In this document: positions 21,250 to 30,987 of the stretch, piece after piece
Numbering within the stretch: the stretch's first letter is position 1
How the letters are laid out: each line of letters starts with the position of its first letter
From: Fragilariopsis cylindrus CCMP1102
Lineage: Eukaryota > Bacillariophyta > Bacillariophyceae > Bacillariales > Bacillariaceae
Direction of reading: 5' to 3'
Assembly (NCBI GenBank): GCA_900095095.1
Contig: FMBT01000314.1
Span: 124,001-188,000 of the forward strand
DNA length: 64,000 bases
Notes under the pieces: model-generated
Seen by the model: only the letters and a program-made list of their open reading frames with translations
Told to the model about the DNA's origin: nothing
The model's database searches: none
Position numbers and translations under genes: made by a program

Positions 21250-22230
21250 AAAAAGAGCGAATTATAAGAAAAAGCAGCGAATTACTGTATAAGACGAAGG
21301 ATGGATTTTCATTGATTTATTTCTCAATTAAGCTTAACGCGAATAGTAATTAATTGATCGTATTACGTAAGAGGCATAATAAAAAGAAGAAATTTCTTAT
21401 AGTGCTAATGACGTTGCAAGTGTGATCGATAATCAATCGCTTGCCTTTTAATTTTTTTTGAAACAGAAAATGATTTTTGACTAAAAAAAGGGCGATTTAT
21501 TATAATGCTCGGCCCGGTTTTCATAGATTTATAAGGCTACTGTAGCAATACAAGTAGCTAAACATAATAATATATTATCATGCGATAATATTGATCATAC
21601 AGTATATCAAACGTAAAAGGCATTGTAGGAACAGACATCGAATTTCAGTAGGAATAGTCGTAGTAAATTTAAAAAAAGGCGACGATTTTCATATCTAAAC
21701 AAAAAAGCAGACTATTATATTATTATTCTTATCATAGTCGGGCCATTTTTTACATTAACTTATTTATCAAGCTAACGCGATAAATGTAATAAAACATAGT
21801 ATGATGTGATACAATTGATAGTACAGTACATACATAAAGACGATTTAAAAAGGAGAGCGAATTATATTATTATTATGCTTGGGCCGGTTTTCATTAATTT
21901 ATGTATTAAGCTAACGCTACGATAAAAGTCATAAAACATATGCGATACTATCGATAGTACTATATCATAATAAGAAAAAAATATTATTATGAAGTGTAAT
22001 TTTGTATGTTTTACATTACTTTTTCATTTATTCTCATGGTACTTATGGTAAATATTTACATTACAGTATGAGTAAAGTAAGTATTTCCTATTCTTTTGGT
22101 GTTCTGTGTACCTTTTCTGTATCGATCAGATTTTCGTATGTCTAAACAAAACAAAAAAGCGAAATAATGCTCGGGCCAGTTTTACAAGCAGTAAACAAAA
22201 CATATATGCAACTGATTGTACTTCCTACTA
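21250..22230. repeat. Degenerate tandem repeat region, about five units
   Basis: A phrase GCGAATTATTATAATGCTCGG-GCCGGTTTTCAT, then TTATTTATTAAGCTAACGCG, then AAAACATA and a GATACTATTGATAGTAC-type segment recurs in altered form at about 21255, 21485, 21705, 21845 and 22155. Spacing is irregular (about 140-310 bp). It lies wholly between genes and has no coding frame. Confidence 0.6.
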
Positions 22231-23184
22231 CAGTATGACGTTGCAAGTGTGATTACAGTACGATCACAGTGAATTTACGGGGGGCTGCGCATAAATCACT
22301 GCGCATAAAATTACTGTAAGTGAATTTTCACGTATGCAGGAATGAATCAATCATCAAATCAGAAAAAGAGAACACAGTTTTTTTATCTAAAATAACGCAA
22401 AAGCGAAGAATGATGTGTTGAACATGCAATATAACACCTTTCGGACGACGATGCGAGGATGGTTGCGGGTTTCATACAAATTTAGCAACAAATAAGTAGA
22501 AGCGAAGCAGGGTTGGTTGCATATGTAAGAAGAAGAACATATGGGGAAGATGAAGTGTATGATTAAATTCGCTTTTATACTTTCACTTTTCAAGCCGTTT
22601 ATTATTTTATTTTATTTTATGATGACGACACTCATTATTAAAACTGATCGGATTTGTGATACAGTAGTACTGCTTTTATTATGATGTTGATACAGTAATT
22701 AAAACAAGACTGAAGTTGCGCTCAAAAAAGAGAAGCGAACAATACTAATATTATGATTGCGGGTGTGCATGCAGTATCGCGAAATGAGAATGCATTTGAT
22801 TATTATTTATTTAATTGATGCGATGGATGGTTTTATTGAAGTTGCGGCTGTATTCAAATAAATTATGATAAATAAAAGCGAAGAACGCACGCAGTGTATA
22901 AATAATGATGCGAGAATCAGTATCAAAAATCAAAATAAATGTACAGTATAATATACACGTGATGGTAGTAGCGCGCGCAATGGGTCGAGTGACTCAATTC
23001 CTGCATATTGTGGTCGACGCTTCATGCTAAAGCAACTAATAACAATGAGATAACTGAGATTGTAACTTACTAGTAGCGGATAACCACTGTACATAGTTCA
23101 TACAATTAATTCTTCCTCTCCTTTTTTCTTTCGCAAACAAACAGAATAGAACAAAACAAAAACAAAAACAAAATAACAATTATT
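22231..23184. other. Intergenic, AT-rich, no gene seen
   Basis: Short recurrent words (AAAAGCGAA, TTTTATTTTA near 22600) and a GGGTCGAGTGACTC element at about 22981-22995, some 200 bp upstream of the next gene. No open frame of note. Confidence 0.4.
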
Positions 23185-24129
23185 ATGAATCGACTACAAG
23201 AAGGACCACACGCGTCACGAGTAGCTATAGCAGGCCAAACTACGATTAGGCCTACTACTGTTAGTAGTACGTACCATCCATTCCATGTAATAGGTAATAA
23301 GAAAAACAAAATGAAGGAACCAAGTGAGAAACTAGCATGCTGTGTAAAGAATCGACTACGAGAAGGACAACATGACACTATTAGTAGTGCGTACCATCCA
23401 TTCCATGTAATACGTAATAAGAAAAACAAAATACAGGAACCAAGTGAGAAACTAGCATGCTGTGTAAAATACCTGAAAAACTGTGATTTGAGATGTAAAA
23501 AGTTCAATACTACAGATAAATTCTATACGTGTAATTGTCTTGACTTCTTAAAGGACACTACTACGAAAGCTACGAAAGTAGTCGAGGCGGGAAATAGTAA
23601 CGAGATAAAAGATAACGATAATAGCGACGGATTATCTATAGCTACTACTATTATTACTGATAATACTGATACTGAAAGTAACAAGCAGTTTCAAAGAGAA
23701 TGTGTTGCTAGTGCAATGTGTTCATTTGATGATACGAAATTAAATGAAAGAAAAGGACAAATTATTAATTGGATTCGTTATACTGATCAAATTAAGGATA
23801 GTCGTAAGAAATTCATTATACCATTTTGTGATATTGATAATGATCATGATCATGATGATAATCATAATGATCATGATGATAATCATAATAGACACAGACA
23901 AGCGATATCGTTTCTGAATGAACACAGAGTCTGCCGGTCTGCAATTGCAGCTCTGCTTGATTTACATATCATGTACCCGCTTGGTCGTCTATTAGAGAAT
24001 CCAATTATAAGACAAAGTGATACGAATAAAAGCAAGAAACGAAAAAGTAATAATAATGATAACGACAACGACAACGGATCTGCTACTGATGCTGGTGGAG
24101 ATAATAAGAAACATCAACTGGTGTTCTAG
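23185..24129 (+). CDS. Unknown protein with internal duplication, CxCL motif and VCRSA block
   Basis: Single-exon, 314 residues. Residues about 30-100 are a tandem duplication: YHPFHVIGNKKNK and EPSEKLACCVKN, repeated as YHPFHVIRNKKNK and EPSEKLACCVKY. It is also visible at DNA level as two near-identical 110-120 bp stretches. Then come CDLRCKK, FYTCNCLDFL, an acidic Asn/Asp linker, a helical block ending IINWIRYTDQ, KFIIPFCDI, an Asp/His/Asn run (DHDHDDNHND) and EHRVCRSAIAALL. The order CxCL, WI+Y, LPF, H-x-VC-x-x-A resembles a diatom-expanded family of unknown function, possibly transposon-derived; this is from memory and uncertain. The His/Asp run could bind metal. Confidence 0.55.
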   Translation: MNRLQEGPHASRVAIAGQTTIRPTTVSSTYHPFHVIGNKKNKMKEPSEKLACCVKNRLREGQHDTISSAYHPFHVIRNKKNKIQEPSEKLACCVKYLKNCDLRCKKFNTTDKFYTCNCLDFLKDTTTKATKVVEAGNSNEIKDNDNSDGLSIATTIITDNTDTESNKQFQRECVASAMCSFDDTKLNERKGQIINWIRYTDQIKDSRKKFIIPFCDIDNDHDHDDNHNDHDDNHNRHRQAISFLNEHRVCRSAIAALLDLHIMYPLGRLLENPIIRQSDTNKSKKRKSNNNDNDNDNGSATDAGGDNKKHQLVF

Positions 24130-24424
24130 TAGAACAGGAATAATGTAATATAAGATTAATATTAACATACATTCAGTACCTTGTATTTAAAGTAAAACAA
24201 AATTAGAAAACTGTAAATAATTATAAATATACTTGAAATTTACAAAAGAACTACTGCTAATATATACTACTCCTACTGTAGCCATCTATTAATCTATCTT
24301 CGCTCTCGTTATATTATCTTTTGCTAGTATGTTACATTCCTATCGTACTACCGAATACAGTAGAGTGAGTCGAGTGAGTCGAGTCGTGCTCCTGTAGATG
24401 GTAATCATAATTCAAAAAACTACA

Positions 24425-25122
24425 TTATTGTTTAGAGGCAGAAGTGCCGTAAACAATAAGATTCCCGCTTGCTCCAAAATAACCCGCTTGTGGGTTGTGG
24501 CACGAGAAGTGATATCTGCGCGCCTTCATTTTGTGGAACTGATGGTGATAGTGCTGTGCTGGCCTACTAGTACTTGAACACAGTTGCTCGTCAACACCAG
24601 CGGCTATCTCTTCTTCTGTTACCGAAGATTCGAGGCAACAATGTCAGTTATTATTCAAGCTACACAATGCTGTGTATTGGCAGAGTGGTGTGGCTCTCTC
24701 TCTCTCTCTCTCTCTCTCTGATGGATTGAACTGCATGAGGGATAAATACGAAATCATATGAACCAATAACTGCTGTTCGATTACTAAGAATCACGTCCTT
24801 CAATCATCCACTGGAATAGAGAACCACTGCCGCATTGATCAACTGAGCATTTTTTTCTATTAATCTCTGTACGTGAGCTGGTAATGAGCTGGCGATGCTT
24901 TCTGGTCCACCTAGCTGTAGCACTGGGCGATTTAAAACCAACTGATACTGATAACGACGATTGTAGTCTATTCTTAAACGCTTCTGATGATGCGGTAAAA
25001 GTTTTTCCAAATGAAAGGTTGTTAACAATCGGAGATACACGTTCCCAAAAACTACTACTGTAGAAAAGAATTACAGTACTGTTAAAAAGCGACCTTCTTG
25101 TTTTAATAAATCGATGCGCCAA
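24425..25122 (-). CDS. Tentative two-exon gene of unknown function
   Basis: A 112-codon frame (24784-25122) and a downstream open stretch ending at TAA 24425-24427 (text EEIAAGVDEQLCSSTSRP, YHFSCHNPQAGYFGASGN) can be joined in frame by a GGAC|GTGATT donor near 24793 and a GGTAACAG acceptor near 24640. The implied intron contains the (CT)n tract at 24692-24719. GC is higher than in the flanks. A competing frame (24804-25040) also looks coding (SSLPAHVQRLIEKNAQL), so exon 1 may be wrong or the locus decayed. No family is recognised. Confidence 0.3.
24692..24719. repeat. (CT)n microsatellite
   Basis: About 14 CT units between the two stretches of the tentative gene at 24425-25122. Confidence 0.9.
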
Positions 25123-25382
25123 ATGCTTTTATGCGAGAATCTCTCTTTCTATGACTATAGACAATTTTGCGGGAAATACTTTTACAATTTTACTTTGCAT
25201 TATTCTCTATTCTTGCTAGAAACTATGTTTTCGTTGTTTCCTTGAGTGAGATTACCTTGTGATGATATTTATGTATATCTTTAGATTCTTTTCTTATAAT
25301 AAATGATACTGCATTAAATTTTCACTGCACTTTTTTTATTGTATTTTTAAAAATTCAAATCATACAAGTCGTTGTTATGTTT

Positions 25383-25958
25383 CTACCACAACCCACTACC
25401 ACCTCCTTCAAAACCACCATGAAGCATATGACCTATCCTTTCACCTCCTCCACTAATCATTTCACCTGCAACGAATCCACCGAGGGCTGCAACACCTGGA
25501 TGGATTCCATGGTGACTATGTCTACGACGATGGCCACGTCGTCCTCGTCGTCGTCGTTCTTCTTCTTCATAATAACCTTCTCTATATTCACGCTCTTGAC
25601 GTTGTCGTCGGTAATTATGTTCTTCTTCTTCTCTAGCACGACGACGCAGTTCTAAAATACGTTGACGTTCCTTTATACGTTTCTTTTCTTCCGTCTTTTG
25701 TTTCTTCTTTTCATAAGCGTGAGTTAAAAATCCACCTGTCAACGCTCCAGCAACAAAGCCTGTTCCCGCTCCCATTACAAATTTGCTATCGGTTACGGTT
25801 TCCTTGATGGTTTCTACTTTGTTCGTTGTAGTTTTGCTGTTTTTGTTTTCATCATCCTTGTTATCTTCTTTGGTTCCATTTTCGCTGGTAATGTTACTAA
25901 TTGTAGACAATTCATGTTCGTAAGTTGATGCAATTTTTGTATCGTTATTCATTGTCAT
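25383..25958 (-). CDS. Glycine-zipper protein with charged coiled-coil linker
   Basis: Single-exon, 191 residues. The acidic Asn/Thr-rich N-terminus (residues 1-58) is followed by a first glycine-zipper hairpin (MGAGTGFVAGALTGGFL). Next is a long, strongly charged Glu/Arg/Lys helix (about 85-150) with REYREGYYEEEERRRR, and then a second Gly-rich hydrophobic segment (GVAALGGFVAGEM) ending GGFEGGGSGLW. Glycine-zipper segments (GxxxGxxxG) insert into or pack on membranes and mediate oligomerisation. The two hydrophobic patches are short, so the protein may be membrane-associated rather than a classical multi-span protein. There is no signal peptide. The function is unknown. Confidence 0.6.
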   Translation of the reverse strand: MTMNNDTKIASTYEHELSTISNITSENGTKEDNKDDENKNSKTTTNKVETIKETVTDSKFVMGAGTGFVAGALTGGFLTHAYEKKKQKTEEKKRIKERQRILELRRRAREEEEHNYRRQRQEREYREGYYEEEERRRRGRRGHRRRHSHHGIHPGVAALGGFVAGEMISGGGERIGHMLHGGFEGGGSGLW

Positions 25959-26786
25959 TGTTTTGTTTTGTTTCGTTCTGTTTTGTTTCTTCTTCCTTTT
26001 ATCTTTGTGAGTGTATTAATCTTTTCATATACTTGTAGTGCATTCTACTCAAAGCAAATGTTGCATAGAAATATTCTCTTTTACCGGTTCAACTGTGCTG
26101 CTTGTACGAACTTGTAGAACGTCAACCTCGGCGAGATTTCATTATTACAAGTATCAAGGCGGATTAGTCAGTTTATGAGTTCAGTCGTAAGCAATTATCG
26201 TCCGCGTTGTCATCATCACATACATGATTACATTATTCGGTGCGATCGCAATAATACGAAGAAGCAAATATTTTGTGAGTATTGCATGGATGCTCATTTT
26301 GTAACGAACAACGCGTACAATACACGTCAACGATCGCGCATAAATAATATCGCGCACTGTTGTTAATAACAACTTGACTGTTGTTAATAACAACAGGCGC
26401 GATATTATTATAAAATTATGTGTTCTTACCGTAACAAATAATAAATTCGACGTTTATTAGAGGCATAATTGAATGAATCAATCAATCCATTATTGTACAT
26501 CCCTAAACTGGTAGCGCGAAATAGGATAGAGAAGATTTGAAAAAGAAGATATGAAAAATGAATTATTCATATCGCTAATATCATAAATCACGCTGCGCAC
26601 TCGCTTAAAATTTTTGTTGTGTGTTTTCTTCTGTATTGACGGTTCATTCAAGCGAATGTCTATAAGACGCATGATATGCTACGCTATGTGCTGCTTCTTC
26701 CCTTTTTCGTTCTCCATTATTGTTCCTTCATAATATACTCTAGTTGCAGTCGCAGTTGCATTCGCAGTCAAAGTCATAATCGTAAT
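25959..26786. other. Divergent intergenic region
   Basis: TTTTGTTTCG repeats lie just upstream of the glycine-zipper gene (25970-25990). A duplicated phrase GTTGTTAATAACAAC (26358-26372 and 26379-26393) forms an inverted repeat around each centre. GCGCGATA motifs flank it. It should contain both promoters. Confidence 0.45.
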
Positions 26787-27950
26787 ATGACTAATACTAC
26801 TAGTACTGCTGAAAATAATGGTGGTATCGTCGGTGTTAGTGTTAGTGATGATGATGACGTGATGATGATGGTTTCTGTTATACCTAATAGTAGTGATCAA
26901 GACGAAGAAAATATGAATCAAAAGCAAAATCCTCGAACTACTCGAACTCATCAAAAATGTAAAATAGTATCTTTATTAGTATTATTAGCATTTGGTTCAA
27001 TAACATTATCTGTATTAACAATCTATTCGTGTAATTTCTTCTCGTATAGAGATATAACATCCACAACGGATGGTTTCACAGAAGCATTAAACTCAAATAA
27101 TAATAACTATAATCTCAATAATGATTCTGAAGAAAATAATAATTTATCAGAATATATGTATTCACCATTTGAATATTCAAATGAAGCTGGTGTTGGTTTA
27201 TTTGCATATTATATGGGCAATCCATCATCAATATCATCATCATCAGTAGAAGGAGGAATAGGAGGTACTAGTAGTAGTAAATTTTACAAACAAGATCCAA
27301 TGTGTTTCCTTTATTGTGATGAATTGAATGATTTTAAATGGTTTTTTAATAATTATAATCATTATAATACTAATGATAATGATAATGTCGAAGACGATGT
27401 CAAAGACGAATCATCAACATCAAGAAGAATTGATCTGTGGATTTTAGCACGATATTGTAGTATATTTGCACCATGTATTGCTATATTAGGTATAATACAA
27501 TTATTAATAATAGTATTCAATTATTATTGTTGTGGTGGTTGTGGTGTAAATAATATATTCGCAACAAAGTGTTTGTCCAAATTTTTACTATCTATAACAT
27601 TTGTTATAGCATCTGCATTCCAATTTGGTACATTTACAATTATGTTTGCATCACCACAATTATCATCATTCAATATAAACGGAAATGTTCTACAAGAACA
27701 ATTCTGTAGTTTTTCTTCAATTGAATCCACAAATGGTATAAAATGTCGTTTTGATTCTGGGGCATGGCTTTCACTTGGTGCAGGTATTGGTTATTTTATC
27801 ATAGCATTATTATTATTGATTTCAATATTATTCTGTAGAACAAGTACAAGTATTATTACAACAACTGGTAATAGTGATAGTGACAGTAACAACAAAACAA
27901 ATACGAATACTGATGATTCAAGTTTCAGTAGTGAAGAACAAGATTTCTAA
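26787..27950 (+). CDS. Multi-span membrane protein (about four helices), unknown function
   Basis: The open frame begins at 26676, but alignment with the paralogue at 18806-19165 supports Met38 (26787, MTNTTSTAENNGG) as the start, giving 387 residues. The acidic N-terminus ends NPRTTRTHQKC. A first helix follows (IVSLLVLLAFGSITLSVLTIY), then a large Asn/Ser-rich loop with paired Cys (DPMCFLYCDE). Three more spans come next (ILARYCSIFAPCIAILGIIQ, LLSITFVIASAFQFGTF, SLGAGIGYFIIALLLLISIL), and the tail is acidic Ser/Asn. The second extracellular loop has two Cys (EQFCSF, IKCRFDSGAW). Four spans with a large Cys-containing loop recall claudin- or tetraspanin-like topology, but no signature of either is present. 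Confidence 0.65.
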   Translation: MTNTTSTAENNGGIVGVSVSDDDDVMMMVSVIPNSSDQDEENMNQKQNPRTTRTHQKCKIVSLLVLLAFGSITLSVLTIYSCNFFSYRDITSTTDGFTEALNSNNNNYNLNNDSEENNNLSEYMYSPFEYSNEAGVGLFAYYMGNPSSISSSSVEGGIGGTSSSKFYKQDPMCFLYCDELNDFKWFFNNYNHYNTNDNDNVEDDVKDESSTSRRIDLWILARYCSIFAPCIAILGIIQLLIIVFNYYCCGGCGVNNIFATKCLSKFLLSITFVIASAFQFGTFTIMFASPQLSSFNINGNVLQEQFCSFSSIESTNGIKCRFDSGAWLSLGAGIGYFIIALLLLISILFCRTSTSIITTTGNSDSDSNNKTNTNTDDSSFSSEEQDF

Positions 27951-28434
27951 TCAACTCAACTGTAAGCAAAAGCAAGTGCACAAGCGCGACGTACAGTACA
28001 GTACATCATCTTGTGTGTACCTTCTTCTTCTTCTTCTGTTGATAAACGTAGCCAGATAAGGGGGTTGATTGATTGATTGATTGATTCGGAAAAAAACAAG
28101 AAAAAAACTGAACTCTTCTGAAAAATAAAAAGGATTACAGGACCATCTTCCGTTCCAACGTGGATAAATATGTGAAACATTTAAAAAATCGCAGCCCCCT
28201 TATTTTTTTAACACGTCATACAGTACTAGAATATCGAGGAAAAAAAAGATTTAAAAACTACTGTACCTCGCGGCACCCCAAATAAATCGCGCATAGCTAG
28301 TAGTGACTTGTAATCCGACTTTTTAGCTAGTGGTACCTATTAGGATAGCGGCAGAGCAATATCATTTAACTTTTGAACTTCAGTTCTTTTTAAAAAAAAA
28401 ATTAGAGTTATATTTTATTTTTTGCAATTTTAAT
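27951..28434. other. Intergenic between convergent gene ends
   Basis: It holds GTACAGTACAGTAC (27994-28007), a (CTT)n tract (28019-28037) and (GATT)n (28065-28085). No gene seen. Confidence 0.45.
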
Positions 28435-30671
28435 TCAATTCATTTCATTTTGTATTTCTTGTAATTGTTGTCTTCTGTTTTGTTTTTGTTCTTCTTTTGT
28501 TTCTTTTCTGTCTATTCGTCTAGTTGATTCATAAGCACCACGACAAGCTTTGACTTTCCCGGTACCAATAATACGTGTCATGATACCAGGTCCCCATCCA
28601 TTATCTACATCAATGGTTGATTTTAAGATATATTCACCATTCGTATTATTTCGTATTAATCGTTGACAGGGATCATCTTTATATGATTGGATGATGGTAC
28701 GAAATTCATTGACATTATGTATTACCACATCAGGCCGTGTGGGATCCTCAGCAATGGGTAATAAATACTCTTCTAACCAGATGGACATATTATACGAATG
28801 TTCCATCATCTTGGAACGAAATTCATCATAATAATCGGTACATAATGTTTTATTATGTTGTTTCCCTTTACTGGAATGATAACTTTCATTTGGTATATAA
28901 GAAACACCAATAAATTTGGCTAATGAATCCCAAAAACTACTACCATTATTATTATTATTACTTTCATTTTGTTCTTGTTCATTGCTATTATTAGTATCTT
29001 CATCTTCATCTTCATTTGTATTATTATTAGTCTTGATTATCTTCTTATCAAACATTTGTGTTTGTTCATATAAAAAAATTGGATTTTTAATACGTCCATT
29101 AATTAAATGTTGACCACCATCAGGATCATTGGGTGCAATTAATTGTCGTTCTAATTCAGTCAATAATGTTTTTCCTAATCGTGCGATTGGTAAATGCAAT
29201 CGTGCACGATGAAAACATACCGGCAAGCCACATCGACATTCATCAATACATAATTCTTTTTCTTGTTCTTGTCCATTTTTATCGAGGTAGTACTTATTGT
29301 TATTGTCATTGTTATTATTGTCATTACCATTGCCATCTAAATTCATATTCGGACATATTTTCATTTTTGAATATAAATCACCAACATGACCCTATTATAT
29401 GAAGAAGAAGAAAAAGAAGGCAGCAGAAAAAAACAAATACGAAAGGAAAGGAAAGAAAGCAAACAATTACAATCATGGTCAGATTTGATTTTTAAGTGGT
29501 AAAGTAGGTAGATTCTATATATTGTTACGGCAACAGCAACACCAACAGCAACAGCAACAGCAACAGCAACAGTAACGTAACGTAATACTATACGTATACG
29601 TACCATATTAAAAAAGGAGGTAAACCATAATACTGGATGTCGGATCCCAAAAATAATTTTCGTTTTTGGATATCGTGGTCCAAATTTTAAAATAATATTG
29701 GGATCACCTAAAAATCTAGGACATTTCGCACCCTTTAATTCAATATTAGTATTTAAATTTTGATTTGTAGAATCATTTGAATTATTTGACGTTGCTGACA
29801 AAAGTAATTGCGTATCTGGTTGCAACATATATTTTTGTGGACCCAGTAAGATTTCAGGAAATTTTTCACGCCAGATTCGATACACATATCCTAATAATGT
29901 TGACATTTCACCAACACAAAAATCTTTTATTTTCATCGGTGCAATCATTGCAAGATTCGCTACTAAGGTCGTCGTGCCACATTTAGGATGACCCGCAATG
30001 ACAAAATCTAACCATGGTCCCTCATTGTCTTCGGTATAAATGTTATCGACTTCGGTACTATTCTTAAAATTAATTTTTGTATTCCATCTTGCCTTCTTTT
30101 GATTCTTGATTCGATTATCATTCCGATTATTGCTATCACTACCCATATATTCGATAATGTATTGTTTATCACGACGTTGGATCCATTCAATTTCTTTTTG
30201 TGGTAAAATTACTTTTATTTTTTCAACTACTGCCTCATCCTTAACTGCTACTGCTTTTGATTTTCTTTCTTCTTCTTCTTCTTCTTCATTTCGATTTACA
30301 TTTACATTTACTGCTGCTATAATATTATCATTTGGATTATGATAGGATTTCATAAAATCTTGTTGTCGATTTTTATTTGCTTTGTTTAAAGAAAAATGAT
30401 CCTTCGCTGAAGAGATTGAATGGTGTTGTTGTTGTTTCTTCTGGTCTTGTAGAAGATTTTTATTATTATTTTTACTATTATGATTCGAAAGGAATGCGAT
30501 ATTAATTATAACAACAAGAATAATAATAACTGATACACCAAACAATATAATGAAGTTGCGTCGTCGACGACGACGACTACTGCTATTATTATTATGTCGA
30601 TGTACTACGGGAAGTGATTTCTTATTATTCGTCATTACTAGTCTCTCTTTCTCTCTCTCTCTTTCTGTCAC
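28435..30671 (-). CDS. Type II membrane sulfotransferase, one intron
   Basis: Exons 29604-30671 and 28435-29391. The donor ATG|GTACGT and acceptor ATAATAG join FFNM to GHVGDLYSK in phase 0, giving 674 residues. The intron (212 bp) holds an (AACAGC)n tract. A short cytosolic Arg-rich tail and one signal-anchor helix (residues about 39-61) give a type II topology typical of Golgi enzymes. The PAPS-binding 5'-phosphosulfate loop is AGHPKCGTTTL (about 226-236), and a 3'-phosphate-binding region appears as IIFGIRHPVLWFTSFFN. Later blocks include CGLPVCFHRARLHLP, FWDSLAKFIGVSY, WLEEYLLP and a catalytic-domain end around VKACRGAYESTRR. Low-complexity Asn/Asp inserts separate them. The acceptor substrate, probably a cell-surface or exopolysaccharide glycan, cannot be told. 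The first 12 residues come from a CT-microsatellite, so Met13 (30635) may be the real start. Confidence 0.85.
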
Positions 30672-30830
30672 TCTCTTTCTCTCTCTCTCTCATATAATAA
30701 TATCTCAATCTCTCTATTCTCTCTCTCTCGCTTATATATAACGACTTGAATTGATTCTCTTTTTCTCTCACTCACTCTCTCACTCACTCATTCACTCACT
30801 GAATCTCGTCGTCTCAACCACACTACTCGT
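30640..30830. repeat. CT-rich microsatellite leader upstream of the sulfotransferase
   Basis: CTCTCT runs followed by CACTCACT units, overlapping the first codons of the sulfotransferase frame and extending through its likely 5' leader. Confidence 0.8.
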
Positions 30831-30987
30831 CACTTGATATCTAACAATATATCGGAACCGAATGAATCGAATCTAACAACAAACAACAAAGACTACACAC
30901 AGCATAGAGATATAAAATAAGAAGAAGAATAATTTTACAATTTTACAATTTTTAAATTTGTTTATTCACTAAGTTAGTACCACTTTG

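Noticed and set aside
23106-23507. 133-codon minus-strand frame with apparent duplication
   Set aside because: It is the antisense of the tandem duplication inside the real gene at 23185-24129.
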